A DNA stretch of 64,000 nt. Origin: Salibaculum halophilum. GTDB taxonomy: Bacteria; Pseudomonadota; Alphaproteobacteria; Rhodobacterales; Rhodobacteraceae. This document shows positions 45,080 through 54,588 of the stretch, in pieces (position 1 is the stretch's first letter; every line of letters begins with the position of its first letter). Location of the stretch: assembly GCF_002094885.1 (NCBI RefSeq), contig NZ_MSIT01000007.1, forward strand, positions 62,001-126,000, given 5' to 3'. The notes under the pieces are model-generated. The model was given only the letters and a program-made list of their open reading frames with translations, made no database searches and had not been told where the DNA came from. The position numbers and the translations under genes were made by a program.

Positions 45080-46155
45080 GCGCGGCCCTGCTCCTTTGCC
45101 TCGTGCCCCTGGCGGCGCTGTCGCAAGACGCCCTTCGCATCGCCACTTTCGCCGCCCCCCTCAGCCGCGACGGGCCGGGTCTGTTGCTGCGCGATATCCT
45201 TGATGGCGACGATCCGCAGGTGCGCGCCACGCAACGCATTGTCGATGCGGCTGTGCCCGACATTCTGTTGCTGACCGATTTCGACCACGATCGGGGGCTG
45301 GCCGCGTTGCGGGCCTTCAACGCGCGGCTCGAACGCCCCTTCGCCCATGTCTTCGCGCTTGCGGGAAACGCGGGCCTCGCCACCGGGCTGGACATGGACG
45401 GTAACGGCCGGCTGGGCGAGCCGCGCGACGCCCAGGGGTATGGCCGGTTTCGCGGCGACGGGGGGCTGGCGCTGCTGACGCGCCAACCTGTTCTGGAAGG
45501 TCAAGTGAGGGATTTCACCAAGTTGCCCTGGCCGGACTTGCCAGGGGCGGTGCTGCCCGAAACCGCGGACGGTCCCTTCCCCTCGGCCGAGGCGCAGGCT
45601 GCCGGGCGCTTGTCCTCGACCTCGCACTGGGTGGTGCCGTTGCGCCTCGGGGATGGCAAGACACTGACGCTGCTGGCCTATTCGGCAACGCCGCCGGTCT
45701 TCGACGGCCCCGAGGACCGCAACGGCCTGCGCAACCGCGACGAGCTGAGGCTCTGGGTGCGTCTTCTGGCGGGCGATCTCGGCCCCGTGCCCGAGCCGCC
45801 GCTGGTGCTGCTGGGCAACACCAACCTGGACCCGGCCGATGGCGACGGGTTCCGCCGTGCCATGGCCCGTATGCTTGACCATCCGCTTTTGCAGGACCCG
45901 AAACCGGCGAGCGCCGGCGGCGCGGCCAACCCCAGCCCCGGTCACAGCGGCGATCCTGCGCTGGACACCGCCGACTGGGACGAGGCCGGCCCCGGCAACC
46001 TGCGGGTGTCCTACGTGCTGCCCAGCCGCGACCTGACCGTTACCGGGGCGGGGGTTTTCTGGCCCGCGCCCGGGTCACCGCAGGCCGATCTGCTCGGTGC
46101 GGACGGGCGCGCCGCCGGACCTCACCGTATTGTCTGGGTGGATGTCCGCCGGTAG
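45076..46155 (+). CDS. Exported endonuclease/exonuclease/phosphatase-family protein
   Basis: About 359 residues. A hydrophobic leader (LSAALLLCLVPLAALSQ) precedes an EEP-type core: LRIATFAAPLSRDGPGLLLR, PDILLLTDFDHD, LVLLGNTNLDP, and a late LRVSYVLPSRDL. The family hydrolyses phosphodiesters or phosphoesters; the substrate is unknown. No ATG, GTG or TTG lies near the leader: the frame offers ATG 44950 (deep in the upstream gene), CTG 45076 and GTG 45103 (which would cut the leader). I use CTG 45076, since it overlaps the upstream stop as CTGA like an ordinary ATGA overlap. The end overlaps the convergent epimerase by 81 bases. Confidence 0.65.
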   Translation: MSAALLLCLVPLAALSQDALRIATFAAPLSRDGPGLLLRDILDGDDPQVRATQRIVDAAVPDILLLTDFDHDRGLAALRAFNARLERPFAHVFALAGNAGLATGLDMDGNGRLGEPRDAQGYGRFRGDGGLALLTRQPVLEGQVRDFTKLPWPDLPGAVLPETADGPFPSAEAQAAGRLSSTSHWVVPLRLGDGKTLTLLAYSATPPVFDGPEDRNGLRNRDELRLWVRLLAGDLGPVPEPPLVLLGNTNLDPADGDGFRRAMARMLDHPLLQDPKPASAGGAANPSPGHSGDPALDTADWDEAGPGNLRVSYVLPSRDLTVTGAGVFWPAPGSPQADLLGADGRAAGPHRIVWVDVRR

Positions 46156-46995
46156 CCCGGCCAGCATCACCGTTCGACGATCGGTTGCCGTGAACCCTGG
46201 CAAAAGGTGCGCGAATTTCTCGCCCGCTAGCCGGTGATCGGTGTTCCAGAGGTAACGCATCTCGAGAAGTTCCCGCGCCAGTTCCCAGACCGGTGCGGCC
46301 AGCCGCAGCATCGGCCACGGCAACCGGGCGATCCGATGACGGCGGCCGGTCTCCGCATCGAGCAGGCCCTGCAACGCGCGGATCGTGAAGGCATGGCCCG
46401 GAAAGGGAACGTCCTCGAACTGTGCGAGTCGGTCGCGACGCTCGGCCAGCATTACCGCCGCCTTTGCCCAGTCGGGCAGGTAACAGAAGGCGTGCAGGCA
46501 ATCAGGATCACCCGCGGCGGTCAGCTTGCCCCGCCGGATGTCGCGCATGTGCAGCGCGGCCATGGCGTCCCCCTGGTGCGCCGGGTCGATGAAGCTGCCG
46601 GCCCGCAGAATGATCGTCTGGATGTCGGCGGCGCGATACGCGGCTTCCATTTCCTTGCGGATCAGGCCCTTGCGCGACACCGGTCGCTGCGGTGTTTCCT
46701 CGGATCAGGTTCCGGGGGTGTCACCGAAATTGTAGACGTTGCCGGGCAGGATCACAGTCGCGCCGCTGGACTGCGCCGCGGCGATCACCCGCGCGGTGAT
46801 CTCGGGGACCAGGCGGGCCCAGTCGTGATAGGCCGGGGGATTGAGGCCGTTGACGATGACATCCGAACCCGCGGCGGCCCGGGTCATGTCGGTCCCGCGG
46901 GTATAGGGTCGAACGCGCCAGTCCGCGCTTTCAAAGGCGGAGGCCGCGTGGCGGCCGATCTTTCCATTGGCGCCGAGTATGAGGGCAGTGGGCAT
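46075..46995 (-). pseudogene. NAD-dependent epimerase/dehydratase with an in-frame TGA
   Basis: From ATG 46995 the frame encodes a Rossmann protein (TALILGANGKIGRHAA, VILPGNVYNFGD). It stops at a TGA (46707-46705) after about 96 codons, then continues in the same frame as SEETPQRPVSRKGLIRKEME and on to 46075, which fits the rest of an epimerase of about 306 aa. A single substitution (for example TGG to TGA) explains it, so this is most likely a recent nonsense pseudogene. Selenocysteine insertion is not supported. It is divergent from the LysR gene at 47090, a common pairing. Confidence 0.8.
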
Positions 46996-47077
46996 GTCTT
47001 GGTCTCCTGTGTAACGCATGCCGAGAGTCTGTCACCTGCCGTTCTGAACAGGAATTGCCTGACAGCGCAGGGCATGT

Positions 47078-47091
47078 ATTCATTTGTGAAT
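47078..47091. promoter_or_regulatory. Palindrome at the lysR-type gene start
   Basis: ATTCA-TTTG-TGAAT overlaps the ATG at 47090 and has the T-N11-A geometry of LysR-type sites. A second dyad, CTGTCA...TGACAG (47031-47064), lies between the divergent genes. Both are candidates for the regulator's operators; nothing else supports them. Confidence 0.4.
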
Positions 47092-47983
47092 GGAAATGCT
47101 GCATCGTCTGGACTGGTCGCTCTTGCAGACCTTTCTCGCTGTCGCCGAGGAGGGCAGCCTGTCCGGCGCGGCCCGGCGTCTGGGCGCCTCGCAGCCCACG
47201 GTGGGACGGCAGGTCAAGGCGGCCGAGCAGCAACTGGGCGTCGCCCTGTTCCAGCGCCGCGCGCGCGGGGTCGCGCTGACCGAAACCGGTGCAGCCCTCG
47301 TCGCGCCAGCGCGCAGCATGGCCGAAGCGGCCCAGCAGATCGCCCTGACCGCGGCTGGGCGGGACACGGCCCTGTCGGGCACCGTGCGGATCACCGCGAG
47401 CATGATTATCTCCGGCGCGCATCTGCCGCCGATCATCGCCGGATTGCGCCGCAGCGAACCGGACATCGAGATCGAGCTGGTCCCCTCGGACACGACCTCG
47501 AACCTGCTCTACCGCGAGGCAGACATCGCGCTGCGGATGTTCCGCCCACGGCAATTGGACCTCGTCACCCTGCACCTGGGCGACATCGCCCTCGGCACCT
47601 TTGCCGCCCGATCCTATGTCGCGCGGCGCGGTCTGCCCGGGCGACCCGAGGAGATGGCCGCGCATGACGTGGTCGGCTTTGACCGCGACCCGGCCATCCT
47701 CGAAGGCTTCGCGCAGATGGGCGTTCCGGTCACGCGGAATTTCTTCCCCGTCCGCTGTGACGACAACCTGGTCTACTGGGAACTGGTGCGCGCGGGGTGC
47801 GGCATCGGCTTTGCCCAGCGAGAGATGGGCCTGGCCGACCCGGATCTGGTCGAGATCGACCTCGGCCTGCCGCTGCCGACCCTGCCTGTCTGGCTGACCG
47901 CGCACGAGGCCATGCGCGAGACCCCGCGCCTGCGCCGGGTCTGGCGCGCCTTGCAAGAGGGGCTCGCGCCGCTGGTTTCTTGA
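47090..47983 (+). CDS. LysR-family transcriptional regulator
   Basis: A 297-residue protein with the N-terminal winged helix (WSLLQTFLAVAEEGSLSGAA, QPTVGRQVKAAEQQLG) and a periplasmic-binding-like effector domain. A nearby ATG at 47096 is an alternative start. It is divergent from the broken epimerase gene, which it probably controlled. The effector is unknown. Confidence 0.9.
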   Translation: MEMLHRLDWSLLQTFLAVAEEGSLSGAARRLGASQPTVGRQVKAAEQQLGVALFQRRARGVALTETGAALVAPARSMAEAAQQIALTAAGRDTALSGTVRITASMIISGAHLPPIIAGLRRSEPDIEIELVPSDTTSNLLYREADIALRMFRPRQLDLVTLHLGDIALGTFAARSYVARRGLPGRPEEMAAHDVVGFDRDPAILEGFAQMGVPVTRNFFPVRCDDNLVYWELVRAGCGIGFAQREMGLADPDLVEIDLGLPLPTLPVWLTAHEAMRETPRLRRVWRALQEGLAPLVS

Positions 47984-48041
47984 CGCCCCGCGGGGGCTCG
48001 GCTAGGCGGTTTCGCACGCAACGCGCAAAGGACCAGACAAG

Positions 48042-49148
48042 ATGCCCACGCCCTCGCTGCTTATCCTTGCCGGTGACGGCATCGGCCCGGAAGTCATGAC
48101 CGAGGTCAAGAAAATCATCGGCTGGTTCGGCGACAAGCGCGGCATGGCCTTCGACGTGCAAGAGGATCTTGTCGGCGGGGTTGCTTACGATGCGCACGGG
48201 ACCCCGCTGCACGACGACACGATGGCCCGCGCCCAGGCCGCCGACGCCGTGTTGTTGGGCGCCGTGGGCGGGCCGAAGTACGACGCCCTCGACTTCAGCG
48301 TGAAGCCAGAGCGCGGGCTGCTGCGCCTGCGCAAGGAAATGGACCTTTTCGCCAACTTGCGCCCGGCGCAGTGCTTCGACGCGCTGGCCGATTTCTCGTC
48401 CCTAAAAAAGGATGTGGTCGCCGGCCTCGACATCATGATCGTGCGCGAACTGACCAGCGGTATCTACTTTGGCGAGCCGCGCGGCATCTTCGAGGAGAGG
48501 GGCGAGCGCGTGGGCCTCAACACCCAGCGCTACACCGAGGGTGAAATCGCGCGCGTGGCCCGAGCCGCCTTTGACCTGGCGCGCAAGCGTTCGGGCCGGG
48601 TCTGTTCCATGGAAAAGGCCAACGTCATGGAATCCGGCATCCTGTGGCGCGAGGTCGTCCAGGCGGTGCATGACGCCGATTACCCGGACGTTGAGCTGTC
48701 GCACATGTATGCCGACGCCGGTGCCATGCAGTTGTGCCGCTGGCCCAAGCAGTTCGACGTGATCGTCACCGACAACCTCTTCGGGGACCTGCTGTCGGAC
48801 GCCGCCGCCATGCTGACCGGCAGCCTCGGGATGTTGCCCTCGGCCTCGCTCGGGGCGCCCATGGAAAACGGCCGGCCCAAGGCGCTGTATGAGCCCGTCC
48901 ACGGATCGGCCCCCGACATCGCCGGGCAAGGCAAGGCCAATCCGATCGCCTGCATCCTCAGCTTTGCCATGGCCCTGCGCTACAGCTTCGACATGGGCAA
49001 TGAGGCGGACCGCCTGGAAAAGGCGGTGGAACGGGTGCTGGCCGAGGGCAAGCGCACCGCCGATCTTCTGGGCGGGGAAGGTGTGCAGCCCGTGACCACG
49101 AGCGAGATGGGCGATGCCGTGGTCGCGGCGCTGAACACCAGCCTGTAG
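48042..49148 (+). CDS. leuB: 3-isopropylmalate dehydrogenase
   Basis: A 368-residue NAD-dependent beta-hydroxyacid oxidative decarboxylase of leucine synthesis. [33 protein letters not shown], the catalytic Tyr/Lys region and [27 protein letters not shown] are conserved. It is separated from leuCD by four unrelated genes, all on chromosomal neighbours of mixed orientation, and stands alone with its own upstream gap of 58 bases. Confidence 0.97.
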   Translation: MPTPSLLILAGDGIGPEVMTEVKKIIGWFGDKRGMAFDVQEDLVGGVAYDAHGTPLHDDTMARAQAADAVLLGAVGGPKYDALDFSVKPERGLLRLRKEMDLFANLRPAQCFDALADFSSLKKDVVAGLDIMIVRELTSGIYFGEPRGIFEERGERVGLNTQRYTEGEIARVARAAFDLARKRSGRVCSMEKANVMESGILWREVVQAVHDADYPDVELSHMYADAGAMQLCRWPKQFDVIVTDNLFGDLLSDAAAMLTGSLGMLPSASLGAPMENGRPKALYEPVHGSAPDIAGQGKANPIACILSFAMALRYSFDMGNEADRLEKAVERVLAEGKRTADLLGGEGVQPVTTSEMGDAVVAALNTSL

Positions 49149-49221
49149 GGTTGGCCGGGTTTGGCCTTTTTCGCGTCGCGGCGTTGGTGCTAACATCGCG
49201 CCAAGCCAAAAGGATCACCCC

Positions 49222-50214
49222 ATGTCGGCCAACCTGCGCGGTGCCCTGTTCGCGCTCCTCGCCTTCGGGATATTCGCCACCCATGATGTTTTCGTCAAAA
49301 CGCTGGGGGCAAGCTATTCGCCTGTACAGATCCTCTTCTTCTCGGTCTTGCTGAGCTTCCCGCTCGCCACGCTGATGCTGATGCGGGATTCCTCGCCGGG
49401 CACGCTGGTGCCGGTCCACCCTTGGTGGATGGCGCTGCGCACCGTCGCGACGGTGCTGACCGCGCTCGGGGCCTTCTTCGCCTTCTCGGTGCTGCCGCTG
49501 GCACAGACCTACGCCATCCTGTTCGCCGCCCCGTTGCTGATCACCGTGCTGGCGATCCCGATGCTGGGCGAAACCGTGCGCCTGCGCCGCTGGATCGCCG
49601 TGATCGTAGGGCTGGGTGGTGTCATGGTCGTCCTGCGTCCCGGTGCGACCGAGATCGGGGCCGGTCACCTTGCCGCGCTCACGGCCGCCGTGGGCGGCGC
49701 GTTCAATTCCGTCATCGTGCGCAAGATCGGGGCCGAGGAACGCCCCGTCGTGATGATGCTTTACCCCATGGTGGCGAATTTCGTGCTGCTGGGGGCAGCC
49801 CTCTATTTCGTCTACGAACCGATGCCGATCGAGCATCTGGGCCTGCTGGCGCTGATCGCGATCTTCGCCTTCACCGCCGGGCGCCTCGTCATCGCCGCCT
49901 ACCAGGCCGGCGAGGCGGCGATCATCGCGCCGATGCAGTATTCCCAGATCATCTGGGCATCCTTTTACGGCTACCAGTTCTTCGGCGAGACAATTGATCG
50001 GCCCACCCTGATCGGCAGCTCTCTGATCATCGCCTCGGGGCTTTACATCGTGCTGCGGGAAAGCACCGGCACGCATTCGCGCACCACGCCGGTGCTGCGC
50101 ACCCGGTCGCGCCCGGACACCGGAACCAGCCTGCGCACGGGTCCATTTCTGCGCTTCATCGGCAAGCACCCCGACAGCAGAATCGGCCTTGCAAAAGCCG
50201 ACCGGCAGGAGTAA
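49222..50214 (+). CDS. DMT-superfamily (EamA) transporter
   Basis: A 330-residue protein with ten hydrophobic helices in two EamA repeats (about residues 5-140 and 150-285). Start at ATG 49222 after AAAGGAT. The C-terminal about 45 residues are hydrophilic and Thr/Arg-rich, longer than usual. Substrate unknown; members export metabolites or amino acids. The tRNA-Pro follows within 16 bases of the stop. Confidence 0.85.
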   Translation: MSANLRGALFALLAFGIFATHDVFVKTLGASYSPVQILFFSVLLSFPLATLMLMRDSSPGTLVPVHPWWMALRTVATVLTALGAFFAFSVLPLAQTYAILFAAPLLITVLAIPMLGETVRLRRWIAVIVGLGGVMVVLRPGATEIGAGHLAALTAAVGGAFNSVIVRKIGAEERPVVMMLYPMVANFVLLGAALYFVYEPMPIEHLGLLALIAIFAFTAGRLVIAAYQAGEAAIIAPMQYSQIIWASFYGYQFFGETIDRPTLIGSSLIIASGLYIVLRESTGTHSRTTPVLRTRSRPDTGTSLRTGPFLRFIGKHPDSRIGLAKADRQE

Positions 50215-50229
50215 TTCGCGCCCCACGGT

Positions 50230-50306
50230 CGGAGTGTAGCTCAGCCTGGTAGAGCACTGTCTTCGGGAGGCAGGGGTCGTAGGTTCGAATCCTGCCACTC
50301 CGACCA
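50230..50306 (+). tRNA. tRNA-Pro (anticodon CGG)
   Basis: A complete 77-base cloverleaf. The acceptor arm is CGGAGTG/CACTCCG; D arm GCTC...GAGC; anticodon stem CTGTC/GGCAG with loop TTCGGGA, so the anticodon is CGG (reads CCG); T arm GTAGG-TTCGAAT-CCTGC. The discriminator A and a genome-encoded CCA (50304-50306) follow. Confidence 0.97.
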
Positions 50307-50662
50307 ATGGGCTCTGGCACATCTTGGCGTGTCAGCACACGTGCATCGGATCATTGACCGTCTTTCCTTGTAAAAAACCGGATGGGGCGTGTCGCGGTTC
50401 GCTGGCGCGCCGGGCTGGCGCGGGTGTGGCAGGGCAGGACCGCACCAACGCGGCTACTTTGGTATCTCGCGTTGGGCAAAAGGGTGTATCGCGAGGGTGC
50501 CGTTAGCGGCCGCTTTTCATTTGATTTATATCGTTGCCCACGGTGAGCCGATCCACCCGCGCGACCGGATCGTAACGCATAAGCATGTGCGTGTCGCGAA
50601 CAGGTCAAGGGCGACGTCGAGCATCAACCTTGCAACCGATTGGCGGTGACCACGTGGAAGAG
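50307..50662 (+). other. 356-base gene-free interval after tRNA-Pro
   Basis: No frame looks coding. The composition becomes AT-richer around 50510-50535 (CTTTTCATTTGATTTATATCG), a plausible promoter region for the response regulator. I searched by eye for a repeat of the tRNA 3' end that would mark an integrated element and saw none. Confidence 0.6.
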
Positions 50663-51322
50663 ATGACAAGAAGAAGCGAGAAACCCGGGTCCGAACCGGC
50701 ACCGGACGACATTCACGTGCTCATTGCGGATGATCATCGGATGATTGCCGAAGCCTTGCGTGCAACGTTGCTCGAACACGGCGGGTTCCGGGTCAGTCTC
50801 AGCGAAACGCTTGACGGGACACTCGGCACGTTGCGTGCCAACGGCAAGGACAGGGTTCTTGTCATGCTCGACATCACGATGCCCGGCATGCAGGGCCTGC
50901 GCTCGGTCAAACGGGTGATCGATGCGGTGCCCAACGGCTCGGTGGTTCTTTTCTCGGGCACCAGCGACGGGGATTTCGTCTGGCGCGCGATCGACCTCGG
51001 CGCCAAGGGGTTCGTTTCGAAATCGCAGCAGTTGCGCAGTCTGCCGACCACGCTGCAGCTCATTCATGACGGCAATGAATTCGTTCCGATGTCGCTGCCG
51101 CGCCGTGACGCCGCCAAGAAAGCCTCCGACGCCTCGCTGAGCGATACGGATCTGTTCATCCTCAGGGCCGTGGCCGAGGGCAAGACCAACAAGGAAATTG
51201 CCCTGGAGATCGATCGAAGTGAGGTCGCCGTGAAGATGCGGATGCGCACGATCTGCCAGCGGCTAAACGCGCGCAACCGGGCCCATGCCGTCATCGTGGC
51301 GTCCAAGGCAAATCTGTTGTGA
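50663..51322 (+). CDS. NarL/FixJ-family response regulator
   Basis: A 219-residue two-domain regulator. The receiver has its acidic pair (HVLIADDHRM), phospho-Asp in VMLDITMPGMQG and Lys in KGFVSKSQ. The C-terminal LuxR HTH is EIALEIDRSEVAVKMRMRTI. ATG 50663 follows GGAAGAG. It is divergent from the histidine-kinase operon, which is its likely partner. Confidence 0.88.
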   Translation: MTRRSEKPGSEPAPDDIHVLIADDHRMIAEALRATLLEHGGFRVSLSETLDGTLGTLRANGKDRVLVMLDITMPGMQGLRSVKRVIDAVPNGSVVLFSGTSDGDFVWRAIDLGAKGFVSKSQQLRSLPTTLQLIHDGNEFVPMSLPRRDAAKKASDASLSDTDLFILRAVAEGKTNKEIALEIDRSEVAVKMRMRTICQRLNARNRAHAVIVASKANLL

Positions 51323-51413
51323 CCGGGACGCCGCCGCCGAGGTGATCGGCTTGGTTGCGGACGGGATGGCCGGCTGGGCAGTCACGCGTTTTTCGGGCGT
51401 GGCCCTTTGTCCG

Positions 51414-51902
51414 CTATGCCGGCGTGTAGGCTGCTTCCCCGCGCCGAGCGTTCCAGGCCACGGCGACCGGCTCGGCAGGCCGCGCGTCGAGATGCCGGCG
51501 CCAGTCGAGGTTGTTCACCGGGGCCTGTAGAAGTGCGATTTCCAGCGACGCGTGCAGCACCGGCACGCGCAGGGAAACGTCGCCCAGCATCATGCGGTGC
51601 GTGCCGAACTCGTCCGTCTCGAAGTCCCGCGACAACAGGATGGTGGGCCTGTCGCTATGGGTGAGGCGCAAACGGCTCAGCGCGTCGAACTGGGCGGCCA
51701 CGCTTTCCTGGCTGTCGAGGTCGATCATCACGACGTTGATACCGGGATCGGCTGCAAGCGCGCGGTCAAGCGCCGGGTAGTCCGAGACCTGCACGATCTC
51801 CGCCTCGTTCTGTTCGAGCACGTCGCGCAATCCGACCAGGACGGTCGGCTGTTTGCTGAGCAGGATGCAGCGGGCATCCGGGCCGTCGTAAACGCTGAAC
51901 AT
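51414..51902 (-). CDS. Degenerate receiver-like protein
   Basis: A 162-residue protein with a receiver-type fold: ARCILLSKQPTVLVGLRDVL at the start and NVVMIDLDSQESV in the phospho-Asp position. The usual N-terminal acidic pair is replaced by SKQ, so metal binding and phosphorylation are doubtful. No output domain. ATG 51902 follows AAGGACA. It lies downstream of the hybrid kinase on the same strand (140-base gap) and may be a pseudo-receiver that connects to it; function unknown. Confidence 0.6.
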   Translation of the reverse strand: MFSVYDGPDARCILLSKQPTVLVGLRDVLEQNEAEIVQVSDYPALDRALAADPGINVVMIDLDSQESVAAQFDALSRLRLTHSDRPTILLSRDFETDEFGTHRMMLGDVSLRVPVLHASLEIALLQAPVNNLDWRRHLDARPAEPVAVAWNARRGEAAYTPA

Positions 51903-52041
51903 TGCGGTTTGTCCTTGTTTTTGCCTGTGACCCCACTGTGCCACCAACGGGGCCATAACGCGTGCAATCGATCGTGTGTGCGCCGGACTCGGAAGATGGC
52001 CCTGCACCCTTTGAGACTGCCCTGGCTTTGCGGCCCGGGTT

Positions 52042-54570
52042 TCAGATGGGCGGGACGGGTTCACCCGCGTGGGCGAGGAACCGCTCGATCTCGACGCCGA
52101 GAACGAGCGTCATGCCGCGCAGGCCGTCGGGATCGTCCGCCCCGCACAGGCGTTCGAGTTCCAGCAGCGCATGGCCGAGCCGCGCGTGCCCGATGCAGAG
52201 CAGTGCCCCGCCCGCGTGATGCGCCATGCGCGCCAGCGCGTCGAGGTCAGCCGCCTCTGCCGGGGCGCCTTCCCCCGGCAACAGGGCCAGCACCCGGCGC
52301 AAGTCCTGCGCCGACCGGGCCAGCATGTCGGGGTCGCGGGTCGCATCCGTATCGTCAAAGGTGTCATCGCCCATGGCCCGTTCCTCCAGGGCGTCGCGGA
52401 TCACGGCTTCGAGCCGCGCACTGTCGAACGGCTTGAACAGGAAGGCATCGATGCCGCCGGCGGCGACGCTCTCTTTGTCCGCCTGCGACATCGTCGCCTT
52501 GGCGGTTGCCGCGATGATGCAGGCGTCACCGGAAACGCTCGAATGGCGCAGGCATCGGGCGACCGTCTCGCCGGTCAGGCCGGGCATGTTCAGATCGGTC
52601 AGGACCAGGTCGAAGGGTGACCCGAGCGCGATCCGAAGTCCCGCTAGGCCGTCCTCCGCGGCGGTGACTGTGCAGCCGATGGTCGCGAGCATGCGTTCCA
52701 GCAGCTCGCGGTTGGTGGCGTGATCCTCGATCAGCAGCACGTTTCGGCCCCGGCATGATAAATCCGCCACCGGCGGCGCGGCCTCGTGCTTGTCCTCGAC
52801 CGCCGGCGTTGCCGCATCGGTCCCGGATGCCTGCATGGCCAGGGGGAGGACGACCCGAAAGGTCGTCCCCGCGCCCGGCGTGCTTTGCAGGTCGATCCGG
52901 CCGCCGAGGGTCAGCACGGCCTTGCGGACGATCCCCAGCCCGAGGCCCGTGCCCGCGCCGTCGCGGTCGCGAAACCCCGAGACGTAGTCGGTAAAGATGT
53001 GGTGGGCATCGGTGTCGCTGATCCCGGGTCCGGTATCGGCAATGTCCAGACACAGCGCCGGCCGGCCGGAAAGATCGCCGTCGGATGCACGGATCGTCAC
53101 GGTGCCGTCCTCGGTCGCCTTGACCGCGTTCGACACGAGGTTGTGCACGACGCGGAACAGGTCGCGTGGCACGCCGTGCAGCATCGCCGGACCGTGCCAG
53201 TCGAACACCAGCCTGGTACCGCGTGCGGCGGCGAGAGGCTGCATTTGCAGAAAGACTGAATGCGCCACCGCACGGGCGTCGAATGTCTCGGGCGGGCGGG
53301 GGCGTGTCTCGTCGCTGTCGCGGGCCACATCGAGCACGTCTTCGACCTGCTGCAGGGCGGTCTGCGCGGCGGCCCGAACCTTGGGCAGATAGCCCAGCCC
53401 TCCGCTGCTGGTATCGGCCTTCTCGGCCATGTCGGCGGCGACGACGATACTGTGCAGCGGCGTGCGCATCTCGTGGCTCATGGTCGACAGGAACCGCTGC
53501 TTGGCCGCGGCATCGCGCCGGGCCTGGGCCAGGGCACGCCGGGTTCTGCGCCGGGCGTTCCGCTCCACGGAGAGATCGCGCAGGAAGCCGACAAGCACGC
53601 GCCGGCGGTCCTGGTCGCGAACGCGCACCACGCTCAGTTCGGCGGGAAAGAGCGTTCCGTCGCCACGGCGCGCGACGACCGGCATGCGGCGCAGTCCGGT
53701 GCCCGCCGCATCGGGCTGGTCTAGCGCGGCACGCAGGCGGGCCGCCATGGCCGCGTGGCCGCGCCGGGGCGCGAATTCCGCCAGTGCGTCGCAGCCCAGA
53801 ACGGCCGCCCGCTCCCGCCCGAAGATCCGTTCCGCGGTGCGATTGATGTCCGCCACCCTGAGCGCCCGGTCGACCACGATGATGCCGTCACTGGAGACTT
53901 CGAGCATCTTTGCCAGATAACTGGTCAGGTTGCGTTCAGAGGCGTTCTTTCGGGCCAGCGACCGCCCCAGATGCGCCAGCAACCCGCCCAGGATCAGCAT
54001 CACGAGAATGAGCGCCGACAGGGTCAGGAAGGCCGTGCGCAGCGAGGCGTGAACCTCCTCGCGCCGGGCTTCCTGATCCTCGATGCCGGCCAGCATCGCG
54101 GCCAGCGCGAAATCACGGACCTCCGGGCGGCCGGCGCGGACGGTTCCAAGAATGTCGCGCACCTGTGGCGCGTTGACGTATCGGCCGGCATCGATCGGCA
54201 CGGTCAGGCCGTCGCGCAGCTGCTGCACGGCTGCGAGCGTTTGTTCGACATCGGGGCGCGCGGCGAACATGTCATAGCGCTCGGCCACGGTGTCGACGCG
54301 CGCGTAGAATATGTTGAACCGTTCCAGGATCGCGGCCCGGGTCGGCGGCGACAACTGCCCCTCGGCCTGAATCTCGATCAGCCCGTCCTGAAGGGCCAGG
54401 TGGAACCGGTTGTAGGCAACCTCGACCTGGGCGAAGTTCCAAGCGTCGCTGTCCGACCGCGCGAGCGCGAAATGGTCTACCTTTTCCGACAGTTGACGGC
54501 CCAGCACCACCAGCATGGCGAGGGCCAGGAAGAGCGCGAGGCCACCGCTGACCCGGCGCAACATCAACAT
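52042..54570 (-). CDS. Hybrid sensor histidine kinase with receiver and Hpt domains
   Basis: An 842-residue membrane kinase. TM helices at about 9-24 and 181-200 flank a periplasmic helical sensor domain. Then a PAS domain (about 220-335), HisKA with the phospho-His366 in LSTMSHEMRTPLHS, HATPase (about 440-580; DIADTGPGIS, GTGLGLGI), a receiver (about 613-735; phospho-Asp in LVLTDLNMPGLTG) and a C-terminal Hpt-like helical bundle with AHHAGGALLCIG. The phosphorelay probably ends at the NarL-type regulator encoded divergently. The upstream co-directional gene encodes a secreted SUOX-fold protein that may bind the signal. Confidence 0.9.
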   Translation of the reverse strand: MLMLRRVSGGLALFLALAMLVVLGRQLSEKVDHFALARSDSDAWNFAQVEVAYNRFHLALQDGLIEIQAEGQLSPPTRAAILERFNIFYARVDTVAERYDMFAARPDVEQTLAAVQQLRDGLTVPIDAGRYVNAPQVRDILGTVRAGRPEVRDFALAAMLAGIEDQEARREEVHASLRTAFLTLSALILVMLILGGLLAHLGRSLARKNASERNLTSYLAKMLEVSSDGIIVVDRALRVADINRTAERIFGRERAAVLGCDALAEFAPRRGHAAMAARLRAALDQPDAAGTGLRRMPVVARRGDGTLFPAELSVVRVRDQDRRRVLVGFLRDLSVERNARRRTRRALAQARRDAAAKQRFLSTMSHEMRTPLHSIVVAADMAEKADTSSGGLGYLPKVRAAAQTALQQVEDVLDVARDSDETRPRPPETFDARAVAHSVFLQMQPLAAARGTRLVFDWHGPAMLHGVPRDLFRVVHNLVSNAVKATEDGTVTIRASDGDLSGRPALCLDIADTGPGISDTDAHHIFTDYVSGFRDRDGAGTGLGLGIVRKAVLTLGGRIDLQSTPGAGTTFRVVLPLAMQASGTDAATPAVEDKHEAAPPVADLSCRGRNVLLIEDHATNRELLERMLATIGCTVTAAEDGLAGLRIALGSPFDLVLTDLNMPGLTGETVARCLRHSSVSGDACIIAATAKATMSQADKESVAAGGIDAFLFKPFDSARLEAVIRDALEERAMGDDTFDDTDATRDPDMLARSAQDLRRVLALLPGEGAPAEAADLDALARMAHHAGGALLCIGHARLGHALLELERLCGADDPDGLRGMTLVLGVEIERFLAHAGEPVPPI

Positions 54571-54588
54571 GATGCACTGGCCCCGGGA

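Noticed and set aside
46040-46501. Minus-strand frame overlapping the EEP-family and epimerase genes (153 codons)
   Set aside because: Arg/Ala-rich shadow frame; the epimerase frame at 46075-46704 clearly carries the conserved sequence.
46705-46707. Selenocysteine codon in the epimerase
   Set aside because: The family has no Sec members I know, the neighbouring residues are not redox-type, and only selD and mnmH (tRNA selenation) are seen, not selA/B/C.
50230-50662. tRNA-Pro as the attachment site of an integrated island
   Set aside because: No integrase gene and no repeat of the tRNA 3' end were found in the following 6 kb; base composition of the signalling genes is host-like.
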